Positions 12,001 through 24,467 of a stretch of DNA of 64,000 nucleotides are shown here, in pieces. The position numbers and the translations under genes were made by a program. The notes beneath the pieces were generated by a model, which had not been told where the DNA came from, did no database searches, and saw only the letters and a program-made list of their open reading frames with translations. Source of the DNA: Epiperipatus broadwayi (taxonomy: Eukaryota; Onychophora; Udeonychophora; Euonychophora; Peripatidae); NCBI GenBank assembly GCA_028023455.1, contig JAQFVV010012404.1:15549000-15612999 (forward strand). The letters run 5' to 3'. Numbering within the stretch: position 1 is the stretch's first letter; each line of letters starts with the position of its first letter.

Positions 12001-13899
12001 TTAGATGGTTTAAAAAAAATTACTAAGAAATACATAGAAACATATGGAACAAAAATTTCCATCTATTTATAGTTAAAAATACCCACATTGTGAAAGTAAG
12101 CTTTTGGTGATTGTTATACCATGCATTTTTAAACATACAAAAGTGTAACATTATAATGACTCACTACGATACTGACCAATAATAAAAATGATGAATCATA
12201 TTAACTACAAATCTAGTTAAAACATTAATCATTAATTATTAAAAAGATATGATAAATCTTTATTTCAGCTGGGATTCCTTTCGTTTATCTCTTGACACTA
12301 ATAATTTGTTCTTGTCCTTTAAAAAATGTATATATTTTTAATGTACTATGTTTTAAAAAAAAAGATCAAAGTAATAATAAAAAAAATGCACTAACTCAAA
12401 AGAACCATCATCATAATTTCCACTCATTAAGTATGTACTCCCGGATGGGAGTTTATTAGAGTACTGCCAATTTATATCAGTTTCTCTTCTCCACACCATT
12501 AATATAATATTATTCATAATAGTGAGTTTTGTTGGTTTAAATAATGATATACATTATTTATTATTATCTTACAATTAGTTAATATAAATATAGTTAATTT
12601 TATTATTCGCTAAGGTTGATAATTTTAACGCCGTTTTACATACGAATACATCCCACATAGTTCTCGAATTTTACTAATTAAGTCTTAGATATAGTGACCT
12701 AATAAGCTAAGTATCCATAGATGTTTGGCATCCACTTAATTAATTATAAAATAATAAGATTTTCCCATTAATTGAAGGAGATAATTTCACTTTTGCAACT
12801 TCATTTTCTGCAAATCCATATTTTTCTTTTGATATATTTGTGTGTGTACCCGCGCAAGTCATTTTTTGTTATCAGTAATTAAAATAATTACGTTTCAATT
12901 TTAACATCTATTTATGAATATTATTGTAATAGGACTGTAAATATGCAAGCGTTTAATAAATATTATTTCATTTACATAAGGACCCCCCCCCCCCCGAAAG
13001 ATAAAATCAGTCTTTAAAAATTGTATTTTCCTTGCAGTCAAGACTTGAAAAAATAAAAATACTCTTGGTTTCATTTTTGAATACTACAGCCTTACATAAG
13101 ATTATATACACAATAAAAAAGAAATTGAAGATGACAAGAGAGGATGTAACATGTTACCTCGGGGATCAAATATAGTTAAATGAATTATTATATATAAATA
13201 CAGTACATAACTTTGATTAACTTAAAAGGAAAATTAGATAAAAAATATTTTTATATAAAAATGATTTTTTTTTAAAAAAGAGAGAGAGAAAATTAAAGTG
13301 AATTAATTTAATTACTTCCTTAGTACTAACGCAGAAATACAATCTTCTCAAGCAAACAACTTCCTTACATTGCGATTATTATTATCATTTTTTTTTTTTT
13401 TTTGAAAGAAATAGAATTTCAATAAAAGAAAGGTCTCTTTAGGATTGCTATCTTATTTTTTTGGCACAAGACTAACTTGCTACTAAGGCAGTATTGAATT
13501 CTAAACTAATTAAAGAACGGGATAAAATCGTATTTATAAGATTTCCTTCTGTTTGCAAACTTTTATAAAATACATTACAAACTCCAGTTGCTACCAAGAT
13601 GGAAAAAATCAATCGCTCATTTAAAAAGTAAACAATTATTTAATCATTTCTTTTTTTAAAAAAAAAAAAAAAAAATCGATTCCATCACAAACCGGGATAA
13701 AATAAAATAAAGGACTCCGAATTGACTTTTCTAATAATTTTTTAAAAAAATAAATAAATAAGGAACTCATAAAGTCAATATATATATAATATAACACCAA
13801 ATTTAATCAAGAAAGTCATAATAAATCAGTGGTCAACTCAAGCATTCGAACAAAGCATCTCATAAAATCTTGAAACATCAGTGAATTCTGGGAATAGGA
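12001..13899. other. AT-rich sequence without recognised genes
   Basis: Contains a C11 homopolymer tract near 12985 and several A/T runs. Nothing coding is recognised. Confidence 0.4.
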
Positions 13900-14383
13900 C
13901 ACATTTAAAAGGACCATAGGACCAAAACTTGGGAGTTAGATCTAATAAGATCTTTATAACACCAGTTTGAACATTGTAAGTTGGAAAAATAAAACATTAT
14001 AAAGAAACTTAGAAGGATAAGCATGTCAAATTAACAACAAGGACAATTTTCCCCTTCTGTTATATGTGATTGATTTGCTAATGGGGCTCAAATGATAAAT
14101 TATATCATGACCCATTTGAGACATAAAATAAAATGAAAATTGTGTTATAACATTTGGACTGTTGACCTAGGCAGAATGGACAATCTGGGATATTGTATGT
14201 AGACAAGAGCTATGATTTAAGCTCATGTAAATCCAGAAAGAACTCTAACAAAAATGACAATGTAAATGTTAAAATTTGTAATCAACTTGTAGCAGTCAAT
14301 TTACTATGTAATCACTAATGTTGTAGTCTTTTGAGACAATAAAGGCCTTTTGAAACATCATCATCATCATCATCATCATCATC

Positions 14384-14464
<81 letters not shown>

Positions 14465-14472
14465 TAAAATAA
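13900..14472 (+). mobile_element. Probable retroposon 3' end with (CAT)n(AAT)n tail
   Basis: A stretch of more balanced composition ends in TTTTGAGACAATAAAGGCC followed by (CAT)n, then a long (AAT)n, then AAAAT repeats. A polyadenylation-like AATAAA followed directly by a simple-repeat tail is typical of LINE and SINE 3' ends. No coding motif was recognised upstream, so only the 3' UTR part may be present. Confidence 0.4.
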
Positions 14473-14475
14473 AAT
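14356..14475. repeat. Compound microsatellite (CAT)n(AAT)n(AAAAT)n
   Basis: Around ten CAT units are followed by more than twenty AAT units and a few AAAAT-type units. Confidence 0.95.
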
Positions 14476-17400
14476 TTATTAAACTGATAAAATTCATCAA
14501 ATTTGATATTTCTCTTGCTATACCCTTACTTTAACATTTACTTTTTTCATGTGATAAATATATTTAAACTGTCATCATAAAAGTTTAACAAATACAATAG
14601 TATTTCTCTTGCTGTATCAGTACAATTTAAAATTTCACTTAAACTCCTTTAATTAAATATATATTTTAAACTGAAATCCTAAAAGTTTATCAAATTCATT
14701 ATTATAACTATTCTAAATTATTATTATTCAAAGGAGAAATTAAATACATGGTTACAAATGCAATTTAATTAATTTAAAATATATTTACAAAATTCAAATT
14801 TTACGTGGTTTGGCCAAAAATTATACTCTTCATTAAAAAAAATTTTCAACACTGTAATCTTTTAATAGATTTGTGACCACTTTTGGGTTTTTTTATGATA
14901 TTTGAAAACAATTATGATATAGATTTTCCATGCATTTTTATATTGCAAATTACAAATTTTTTTAAAACAAAGCAAAAATTTATATGCTATTAAAATTCTA
15001 TACAAAAAAATCCCACATGAATCTTCAAAATTGGTGCAATATTTGCTGAGTTATAAAGTCACAAATGAACTGTTCTCTTTATATAGTAATATAGAAGATA
15101 TAGATAACAGATAGTTTTTAACTATTCATAGTTTCATAAAGCAGACTTGAAGATGCAGTATAGATCTGAGGGCTAATATTTTAGACTGAGCTAATTAAAA
15201 GCAAAACAAAATGTTTTTGGCTTTAACATTTACAATATGGTAAACACTGAATTATTCTTGCCAATTTAAAGCAAGATCTACACATTGTTCTTACTTTTGG
15301 CAATTAAAGCTGTAAAGATTTTTAGTTTAATAATTAATGTTCAAAAAACTCAATTCCTTTATCAACCAGTGATAAAAAAATAAAAAATATGTGGCAATGT
15401 TTAGCTTGATTGGCCCTCAGTTTAAGAATGTGGATTAGATTCACAAGATAAAAAATACAATATTTCATAGCAGGTATAGAACTATTTCAGCTAAATTAGT
15501 TGTATATAGGGCTATTATTTTTCCAAGTTTAATGTATGGACTCCTCATTTATGTAAAATAAAATAAAAAATTTCTGAAAAAATATAATGGCAAGATAAGA
15601 AGATTTTCAAGCTGCTGATATAATACTGTAAATATATACTGTAAGAGCATATCTTCATTGAATTGTAAACATGCAATATAATGATTATTACAAAGATAAT
15701 ATTTAAAAAAATATGATGATTGTTCTTATTACATGAATATTCTGCAAATGGAATAGAACTGCAATTAACCAAATTACTGAAATCTTTCACAGAAAAATAA
15801 TTGTGCTTTGGAAGTTAAATGACAGCCTGATTAAATATCAGATAATCAGATTAAAGAATAAATATGTTAATGTAACTAACATATGTAATTAATGTGGGTA
15901 ATGGACTAGTTTGTATAGATATTACAAAACTCATATTTCTTTTTTTTTTAAATATATATATATCTTAAGTAAATTTAAATTAAAACAAATTTTTTAAATG
16001 TGTTAATTTTTACAGTTTTATAAATGAGATAAAACAGATAGTAGATTATTCTGGAAAAATAATATTAATTTGATCGCAAAGAGACATCATCAGTTTTGAT
16101 GGCACATCTTTGTAATAGCAACATCAGTAGAGTCAGAAGTAATAGTAAATATCTTTTAAGTTCACTTCATATTCATTAGGGAATCACCATCTATACATGC
16201 ACTTTATAGATTTAAACACTTAAGCAATACTCGCCTTTCTAAACACAAGATAGTCTTTTGAAATGATAAGATGAATCCACCTTAATTTTTTAGGCAAATC
16301 TTATGCATTTAAAAATGAGAGAGTGAAGATCTCACTTTAATTTCATTCATTATGTCTTAATAATTAATGTTTGCAAAATTTTACGAGTTAATGTGGATTC
16401 ATTGTATCTTTTCAAAAGACAGCATATGTGTAGAGGGATGATTCCAGAGTAATTGTTATAAATTAATAAAAAAAAACCATTAGATAAATAAATAACACAC
16501 ACATATGTTCACTTCATATTAAAAAAAAATTAAACTTTACATATAAACTGAAAGTAACTTTCCATGTTTCCTATTACATACTAAAATATTATGTATAGTT
16601 TGATAGATAGTGATAAATTTTGGAACTCAAGGTTCGTGGATCACAACTCAGATATATCATTTTAAGTGTTTTAACTCCAGGCAATAAATCATTTGATTAT
16701 TTTTGTTACATCTTTATTCTAAATATGTCATAGTTCATATTACATATAATATATTACAAGAGTGTACAGATGAACAAAAATAAGTAAATAATTATGAATA
16801 GTGTATTGTGCTTGATTATGATATAACTCCAGATTCAAAATGCTAAAATAAATTGTCAAAAGTGTGCCAAACAACATGACAAATTACCACCAATGCTAAT
16901 CGAATTTATCACTATATCACATTACCATTTTGCTTAGTTTTACTAACATACTTAATTTAAGCAAAGAACTTAACATACATGGTTTGGGTGTAGATTCCCA
17001 GCTAAGTAAACGAAATATCTGTTTGATCAAATCAATGGAATTATTATGCTCAATATGTCACTAGGGTGTTCAGACAGGGTATTACCTCTCAAGTAAATAA
17101 TCTTATAATTATTTTTTTTATGTTGATATATGGTAGTCTGAGAGTATATAGTGTGTAACATCTAGAGAGAAAGAAGGTAAGTCATTTTCCACGCCAATTA
17201 TTCATTTTAATATATATATAAAGCACACAAGAAAGTGAAATGTGAGTGAAAATTGTTGAAAATTAACTAAAATTTTCCAATGTTTATTTTTCTTTGCTGA
17301 ATATTTATTTATTCTTCAGCTGTGTAATGTTGCTGTTTGTCTCGTTATATTCAGTTAAAGTAGAATGAAATAATGTAATAAGTTGATTGTATCTCTGTTG

Positions 17401-18492
17401 TTTTTTAGTTGCTATATCAAATTAAACTAATATCTGTAGGAGTGAGCAGTTCTCGTTTGTTGAAGGCAAAAAAAAAAGTTAAACATAAAAACGAATTACT
17501 GTATATTTATCTTGAATGACAAAACAAATTTTTCAATGTTATATTTAGAGTTTACCCAAAATCTTGATAAATATCTAAATACCCAAAATCTTGATAAATA
17601 TCTAAATACCTATACCACTCCACTGAAAATTAAGTATCATTTGAGCTTCAACAATGTTTATTTTCAAATATAATAATCATAGAGATATATTTGATACAAA
17701 AAAAAAAAATACGTATGAATGTAAATGTGTGGGTGTATTTATTTAAAGCACAATATCTTGCTCAAATTTGTCGGCAATAAATCTCATCCTCAAACAAATG
17801 CAGTCTTTTTTTAAATATAAACTATATTTCCAATTTAAAATGTGGATATTTAGAGATACGTGACAGAAAAAAATAAATCATTTACAATATCTCCTCTCCC
17901 AAAATTGAGAATAGTGATTTTGATATTTCATTAGGTTGTAAATATTTTAAAAGCTGTTGTAAAAGATCTGTGCTTATTCATGTATATATATATTCCACCT
18001 ACATTAAAAATAAATGGTAATTAAAAAGTTATGAGATTTGGAAAGATTTTCTTCATCATAGAAGAAAAATTTAAATATTATGATATCTGTATTAATATGA
18101 TTTACAAAAGACTACTGTTTGCATTAAGAACTACATATATTCTATACGGAGATGAAATATAATATTTAAATAATGTCTAAATAAATGTTAGGCTATTTCT
18201 TATGGAAGAAACCATCAAGTTTTCTGACATTAATAACAGGAGCAAGTCAATCATACATTATTTTTAATAAAAATGACTAACATGCAACAATATTTAAATC
18301 ATGATGAAGGTTAAATAACGTAAATAATATCCATATGTTTTTCCATTATTGATTGCATGGATTATTATATGCAAAAGTTTTTTTGTTTCTCAGTAAAATG
18401 AAATTTAGGAGCAACATGGTGAAAGGGGAAGGATACATATGAAAAGAGATGTGGAAAGGGTTTGTATTAACTATTAAAGACAAATGAATGTT
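14476..18492. other. AT-rich sequence, only simple and short tandem repeats
   Basis: No gene is recognised. The only structured item is a 27-base perfect tandem duplication (ACCCAAAATCTTGATAAATA...) at 17554-17580 and 17581-17607. Confidence 0.5.
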
Positions 18493-19545
18493 ACAATTAG
18501 GAATTATTTGTAAAGTCTAGAGTTTAAATATGAATAGAATTTTAGGAGTACAATATTGAGAAATCCAATTTGCGATGGATAAGGTGAGAATAGGAAAACA
18601 CTTGGAGATAACAACATTGGAAATATGAATTTAAATAGGGTGAATCACTTGCAATTAAAATCATTAGGCCAAACTGTGGTTTACTTTGCAATAATGCTTA
18701 GATAAAATTGTTTATAACAATAATGCTGAAACTGCTATGAATAGCGTTTTTTTTTTTCCTTCTTGTGAATGAGAAAATCAACATTGGCAATAGTCCCCAC
18801 AGCACACTGATCCTAGCCCCCCTCTCAAAAGAACCAGGATTTAGGTCTCTGGGACCCCTCCCAACAACCAGATTCTCTCATTCAATCAGCAAAGTTTATT
18901 GTATGAAGATTTTAATTAAAAGGTACAATTAGGAATTATTTCTGGAGTTTAGAAATCAAATATGAATAGTGTTTTAGGAGTACAATATTGGGAAATCCAA
19001 TTTGTGGTAGATAAGTTGAGAAATAGGAAAACACTTGGAGATACCATAAAATATGGACTAAATCAATCTACTGTTGTTCTTCCAAATGGCCTCGAATATC
19101 TTCACAAGAGAGCAATCCCGAATACTTTGGAAAAATTATGAAAAAACTATGGAGAACAAGGAAAAAAAAATCCAAGCTTCAAAATGTCTCTGCTAAAAAC
19201 TATTCTAATCCATCGTGAAAATAACATGAACAGCAAAAGGCCAGCCCTATCAATAACAACACTGGAAGTAATAAAATTAAATAAGGTGAATCATTTGCAA
19301 TTAGAATCATGAGGTTAAACTGCAACTTATTTTGCGATAATACATGGATAAAATCATTCATGACAATAACGTTTTTTTCTATCTGGTGAATAAGAAAACC
19401 AATGTTGGTAACGATCACCACAGTGCCCTCATCCCAGCCCCTCTCTCAAAAGAACTAGGATTTAGGCCCCTGGGGCTCCTCCCACAACCGGACTCTCATT
19501 CATTCATCAAAATTAAGTGAAATAAAAATTTTCATTAAAAGGTAA
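18493..19545. repeat. Two-copy tandem duplication, second copy ~200 bp longer
   Basis: Copy 1 (about 18493-18923) and copy 2 (about 18924-19545) share a 5' block (AATTAGGAATTATTT..., TTTTAGGAGTACAATATTG), a middle block (GGTGAATCA-TTGCAATTA) and a 3' block (AGAAAA-CAA-TTGG, CTCTCAAAAGAAC-AGGATTTAGG, CTCATTCA). Copy 2 has an extra segment at about 19045-19255 absent from copy 1. The shared unit ends in an unusually GC-rich stretch for this region. It could be part of an unrecognised repeat family; no coding sequence is evident. Confidence 0.75.
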
Positions 19546-20177
19546 AGTCTCAGTAGAAATTTTTTGTAATTTCAGTGGCTACATATATTTACATAGCGTT
19601 TTTATAAAAGTTGAAATTATTCTTACTTGTGATTACATTGTTGATATAGCTTGTACATGAAAAGAGAGCTAAGAAACTCTCCTTTTAATAGGGATAGTTT
19701 TAGAAAAATTTAATTCCCTAAACTACGAAAAAGGGAATGAAACAGATTATTTTTGAAGAAAGAATGATCATCTCAATACAATATCTGCATCACAGAATGA
19801 ACATATTCTCCAAAACTATTCAAATACTTTACAGTTATGAGACACCTATGTACAATAATGATTTGAACAAAAGAATATCATGACTTTGTTCCAAACTATA
19901 AATAGTTCCACAACCATATTTTTTTAGTGATTATTAAACATTTTGGCCATAACTTGTCTGCTAGTGAAACTTAGGATAGACTGTTTTGGTAAATGATAAA
20001 GTGTTCCAATGTGTGGTGCATTCTACAATGTTTAATTCTGCTTTGGTTTTATGCTTTTAACTACAACACTTAGAAATATTTATTGATATCTCTCACTAAA
20101 TAAATAGTGACTTCCAATTGATAAATGGTTCTAACAGATTTTATTCTCTTTTCTTTAGTAAATACAATCATCATTTC
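19546..20177. other. AT-rich spacer
   Basis: No recognised feature. Confidence 0.4.
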
Positions 20178-20182
20178 CCTAG

Positions 20183-20766
20183 TGTCATATCTGACCCTGC
20201 CTTCAGAAGTGGACTATACCAGATTCCTTACCTGATTGACTAACACCCAGTTGCTATCCAAAGGGATTAATCCTTCACTGAGGTTCATGCATCAAATCCG
20301 CATGTTACCAGTAAAGTAGGGGATCTGCCATTAAATAGTCAGCTTTTTGGAGGCAAGCCAGAGAACAATTACTTCTGTCAACCTGAACGACTGAACGTGC
20401 TCTCCATTAAATCCTCTACCATCAGCAAACTTAGTCTTTCTACTTTATCGTGATGTCCATGCAGTGAGACAAGTCCACCCATGAACTGGAAACTACTACA
20501 TCCACACTTGACTCGAGGAATACATAGCTGGAAGAGTCTTACCAGAGCTCACGAGGCAGGGTAATCATTAGCTGGAAGCATGCTCCATTACTCGGTACAA
20601 CTACCTCAGCATTAACATGTATAAACAATATATGTATATTATTGTTTAACTAACAAGAGTGTATATTGTTAATACTAATAAACTGTACATATTAATTGTT
20701 GGGTAGTTGTTTCTTTTTGCATCTGTTGGTTTAGAACCGAACCTGTATGCCTAACCAAACACAACA
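20183..20766 (+). repeat. 5' LTR of the compact LTR element
   Basis: Starts TGTCATATCT and ends ACAACA, with length 584. It aligns throughout with the repeat at 21411-21997 with scattered substitutions and small indels. An AATAAA-like signal is seen near 20676 (ACTAATAAACTG). Confidence 0.9.
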
Positions 20767-20770
20767 GATC

Positions 20771-20788
20771 TGGTGCAGTCACAGAGAA
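20771..20788 (+). other. Primer-binding-site candidate (duplicated)
   Basis: TGGTGCAGTCACAG begins four bases after the 5' LTR; TGG is complementary to a tRNA CCA end. The surrounding block, starting ACAACAGATCTGGTG, is repeated about 75 bases on at 20836, so the primer region is tandemly duplicated. The tRNA is not identified. Confidence 0.55.
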
Positions 20789-21331
20789 ATTTTTCCCTCA
20801 TAGCTGGAAAAATTATAGAATAAATTATGCCAGTTACAACAGATCTGGTGTAGTCAGACATTTGAAAAAATTTTCCCTCATGGCTGAAAAAATTATAATA
20901 AAATATGCTAGTTTCAAGAGTTAAAGATTTAAAATAATTACACGAGTGCATATTTGTTTTATTATTTTTCTCGTTGAAAAAAATTGCGTTCACCATAAAT
21001 TCATTATGGTGAATTGTAAAAAAAAAAACCACGTAAAGGCATGTCAATTTGAAGCTACAACCAATTACGAGAGCATTACTCACAAGACAGTGACAAAACC
21101 TTGCTCTAGTGGTTTAAAAGCTTTGTAGAATTAATTACAATAATGTTACTGTAAAATCAAAATAATTATGAGTGGTTACTTGGAGAAATAAAAATCGATT
21201 TTTAACAACTACAAACAGTAGCACAAAATTAATCATAAGTGGTTACTGGAAAAAAAATATAAAAATCGATTTTAAACAACCAGAAACAAGTTGATCCAGT
21301 GAAGAAGATGAAGACAGGAACAGCAATCAAT

Positions 21332-21391
21332 CGGAGAAAGCAGACAATATGTCATCAAGCGCATTTCGATGACTATGTCCTCCAGAGCTAA
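21332..21391 (+). pseudogene. Terminal codons of a Gypsy-type polyprotein
   Basis: Twenty codons read RRKQTICHQAHFDDYVLQS then TAA. Arginine-rich tails ending in an F-x-DYV motif are a common terminus of Ty3/Gypsy integrase. The trace lies nine bases before the purine tract, where the end of pol is expected. Everything upstream has been lost. Confidence 0.55.
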
Positions 21392-21399
21392 TTTTAGTC

Positions 21400-21410
21400 A
21401 GGGGGAGAGA
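21400..21410 (+). other. Polypurine tract
   Basis: AGGGGGAGAGA abuts the 3' LTR, the site where plus-strand DNA synthesis is primed in LTR elements. Confidence 0.85.
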
Positions 21411-21997
21411 TGTCATATCTGACCCTGCCTTCAGAAATGGACTATTCCAGATTCCTTACTTGATTGGCTATCACCCAGTTGCTATCCAAAGGGATTAAAT
21501 CTTTCACTGGGTTTCGCACACCAAATCTGCATGTAAGGTAGGGGATCTGCCGTTAAATAGTCAACCTTTTGGAGACAAGGCAGAGAGCAATTACCTCTGT
21601 CAACCTGAACAACTGAACATGCTCTCCATTAAACCCTCTGCCATCAGCAAATGTAGTTTCTCTACTCATTATTGCGACATCCACACAATGAGGCAAGTTC
21701 ACCTATGGACTGGAAACTCCTACGTCTGCACTCGACTCAAGACAAGCTAACTACATAGCTGGAAGAGTCTTACCAGAGCTCATGAGGCAGGGTAATCATT
21801 AGCTGAAAGCAAGTTCCATTACTCAGTACAACTACCTCAGCATTAACGTGTATAAACAATATATGTATATTATTGTGTAACTAACAAGTGTGTATGTTTT
21901 TAGTACTAATAAATTGTACATATTAATTGTTGGGTAGTTGTTTCTTTTTGTGTCTGTTGGTTTGGAACTGAACCTGTAAGCCTAACCAAACACACCA
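21411..21997 (+). repeat. 3' LTR of the compact LTR element
   Basis: Begins TGTCATATCT directly after the purine tract and ends ACACCA, followed by the CCTAG target duplication. It is 587 bases long. Confidence 0.9.
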
Positions 21998-22002
21998 CCT
22001 AG

Positions 22003-23557
22003 GACAGTTGATCTTGAAATATTAAACAATGCAGTAATTTTGCATAGTGATGCTCCAATTAATCAAGCACTGTCAATTTATTTCTTTTAACCTGATAGCT
22101 TGACATTTTTTCTGACAGATTTATGATACTAAAATATACTTCAAGTTCTATGCTCTTATACCTTTTAAGTTCTTTCTAAAATTTAGAAAAAAAATATCTA
22201 TTTACATTTTTATGTTTGATAAATATCCAAGCCTATACTTTTATTTATTTTTTTGCATTTCCACATAGAAATGTGCAGGATGATCTAAACAGAAATCCCC
22301 CCCCCCCTCATTTCTTGTAAAAAAAAAAAATCAATATATGTTTGTGTGTTATACACAGATTATAAATATCTACATAATATGGTCAATATAGTGATTAAAT
22401 AATTTTTCAAGAGCATAAACATTTCGTTAAATATCAACCAAAATTACATATTATTTTTTAAAAAATCATTAATGTCAGTAGTGTGTTTGTATTAAAAAAT
22501 AAATATAAATTATTGTAAGAAATAGCAGCTCAAATCTGTCTTAAAAATAGAGAAAAAAATGTTGAACACAATTTCAAGTTTAAAAAACTAATAAATCTCA
22601 GGCCACAAAAGTATCTCATCATTTCTTTCACTCATTAAATAAAAATTTGTTTCTCTGACAGAAAATTAGTTTGAAAAAATAGAAATTCGGTAAATGAAAA
22701 GATAATCCTTTAAACAAGTGTAAACAGACGCAATACGATATTGTAAAACATATAAAATAAAAATTAAAACTATTAAGATATTTTAAAAAAAATTAAATTA
22801 ACTGAATAATGTTATTTGTATATATACAGATATCATAAAAGATCTTGTGATGCAAAAGTTAGTGATTAGTTAGACATGCCCATAATCTAGTTTGAAAGAG
22901 GACAAACCAAGCAAGCTTAGTAGTTTTCATTCAGTAGCTGGCTCAAAGTCAACTAATGAGCAGCAAAAATCAATATATTACTGTTTGATCCTTTCAGCTT
23001 ACTATAGTAAAAAAAATATATTTTTCTCTATTGTGATGCCATAGATGGTAGCCTGATAATGCTTATTTAGGGAAAGAGGAATTGTCTTGGTCAGTAAATG
23101 AATATGTAGTCATTCTTAATTAAATGGTGAACCAAACATAAATCTTTATTATTATCTTCTCCTTCACTATTTCTTTATAGATGAAATGTAAAAAAATAAT
23201 AACCATATATAGTTGCTTTCTTAAAGGCTGGTTAACCTTTTTATTTTACAGATCTAGCTTTAGAAAAAGCAAATTTGATAAGATAATATTTTGTGCAATT
23301 TTATGCATACATATTTGCATACATAAAATAAATATGTTTTTAGCATTAAAAAGTCTATCTTTTATTCATTTTATATTATAACTAAAAAAAAAAAAACTTT
23401 CCAGGTTACAAGAAAAAAGTTTTTAAAATACTAATAAAATGCTATTATTTTTAACAATTTTTGACAGCAATTAACCATCTTTTGGCAAAATAAATCATAA
23501 CTGATAAAAAAATAACTCTCAAATAAAAGTTTTTCTAACCAGAAAATACCGCATTTT

Positions 23558-23559
<2 letters not shown>
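22003..23559. other. AT-rich sequence without recognised genes
   Basis: Contains a C10 tract near 22300 and an A11 run near 22320. An open stretch at 23181-23381 has no recognisable domain. Confidence 0.4.

Positions 23560-23637
<78 letters not shown>
23560..23637. repeat. (AAT)n-(ATT)n microsatellite at the LINE 3' end
   Basis: About ten AAT units turn directly into about sixteen ATT units. The ATT part borders the 3' end of the minus-strand LINE, where it reads as a (TAA)n tail. Confidence 0.95.
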
Positions 23638-23886
23638 GTTTCAAAAAAGGAAGTTTATTAATCAAAGGAATACAGAGTTTTTTACAATGATTTTACATTG
23701 ATTTTTTACAGTGATTTTTCCATTGGTTTTATTACAAGCATTTTTATAGTCTTCGGTTACATGTTTTCAATAAAAAGTTATCTAATTTTTACATAAAAAA
23801 TTATTTATTGAAGAGAGAGGAAAAAATTGTTTTTTATTTCCGTATATATTGTTATTGAATTTTCAGTGTTCTTGAATTTTTGGTGC

Positions 23887-24463
23887 TTATAGCACTGATT
23901 GTTGTTTGATAAGAGACCATGTAGCTGCATAAATATGGGGATTTGCTATTGTCTTGTCTCTATTCCATATTTGGTTTAGTTTGTTGTAGAAGGTGGATGG
24001 ATGCCTTCTGGGGTTGTTGCCCATTATATAGGTACACCTGGTACACCAAAACGCATATAATACAAAGGTTGCTGCCCTAATGCTGGGTATTGATCTGCCT
24101 TGAAAAACCTTAATTATTTGACAAATGGTCATGTTTTGTTGGTGGTATATTGCACCCATCATTGTTCTTACATTGTGTAATGCAGTACATAGGTGTTATA
24201 GGGTCTCTTCAGCCTTGTGGCATAGTCCACAAAAAGGGTCTATTGAAACAAACATCCTCTTATGGTGCAAGAAGTATGTTGTTGGCATTGCGATGAGATT
24301 TACTTTTAGAATGAAATCAAAAAATTTGGGTTCTAGTGACCACCTTTTGCATTCATGTAGTAATTTTCTGTTGTTTATTCCGAGTATTGTGTTATTGTCG
24401 TTTAGGTCTCTTTCCTGTTGAATTTGTTCGTGAATGTTCCAATATGAATATTTGTGTGTATAT
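23887..24463 (-). pseudogene. LINE ORF2 C-terminal domain, frame-shifted
   Basis: Directly downstream of the RT frame, a different minus-strand frame continues as a C-terminal region: HKYSYWNIHEQIQQERDL, then LLHECKRWSLEP, then PFCGLCHKAEETL. At this point an in-frame TAA (about 24203) precedes HLC, after which the frame stays open to 23887. The C-x2-C ... H-x2-C spacing matches the knuckle that closes many LINE ORF2 proteins. It belongs to the RT encoded at 24468-25704; the frame change near 24465 and the stop prevent translation of this part as one protein with RT. The last 91 codons contain no motif I can name. Confidence 0.7.
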
Positions 24464-24467
24464 TGCT

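Larger units (their letters stand above)
20183..21997 (+). mobile_element. Compact non-autonomous LTR retrotransposon (Gypsy-like deletion derivative)
   Basis: Two direct repeats of about 585 bases (20183-20766 and 21411-21997) begin TGTCATATCTGACCCTGCC and end in CA. They enclose only 644 bases. A 5-bp target duplication CCTAG flanks the whole element (20178-20182 and 21998-22002). A purine tract, AGGGGGAGAGA, lies immediately before the 3' LTR, and a TGG-initiated primer-site candidate lies just after the 5' LTR. The last coding trace before the purine tract (21332-21391) reads AHFDDYVLQS then stop, like the terminus of a Gypsy-type polyprotein. The element has no gag or RT and would need proteins supplied by a relative. 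The plus orientation follows from the purine tract and the coding trace. Confidence 0.92.

Noticed and set aside
12981-12996. Poly-C tracts here and near 22300
   Set aside because: Simple homopolymers with no associated structure.
14315-14500. Open stretch on the minus strand with runs of Tyr and Asp
   Set aside because: It is a translation of the (CAT)n(AAT)n microsatellite, not a gene.
15285-15320. Apparent 15-base exon between CTTTACAG and GTAAGAAC on the minus strand
   Set aside because: A micro-exon with no coding continuity; chance splice-like sites are expected at this frequency.
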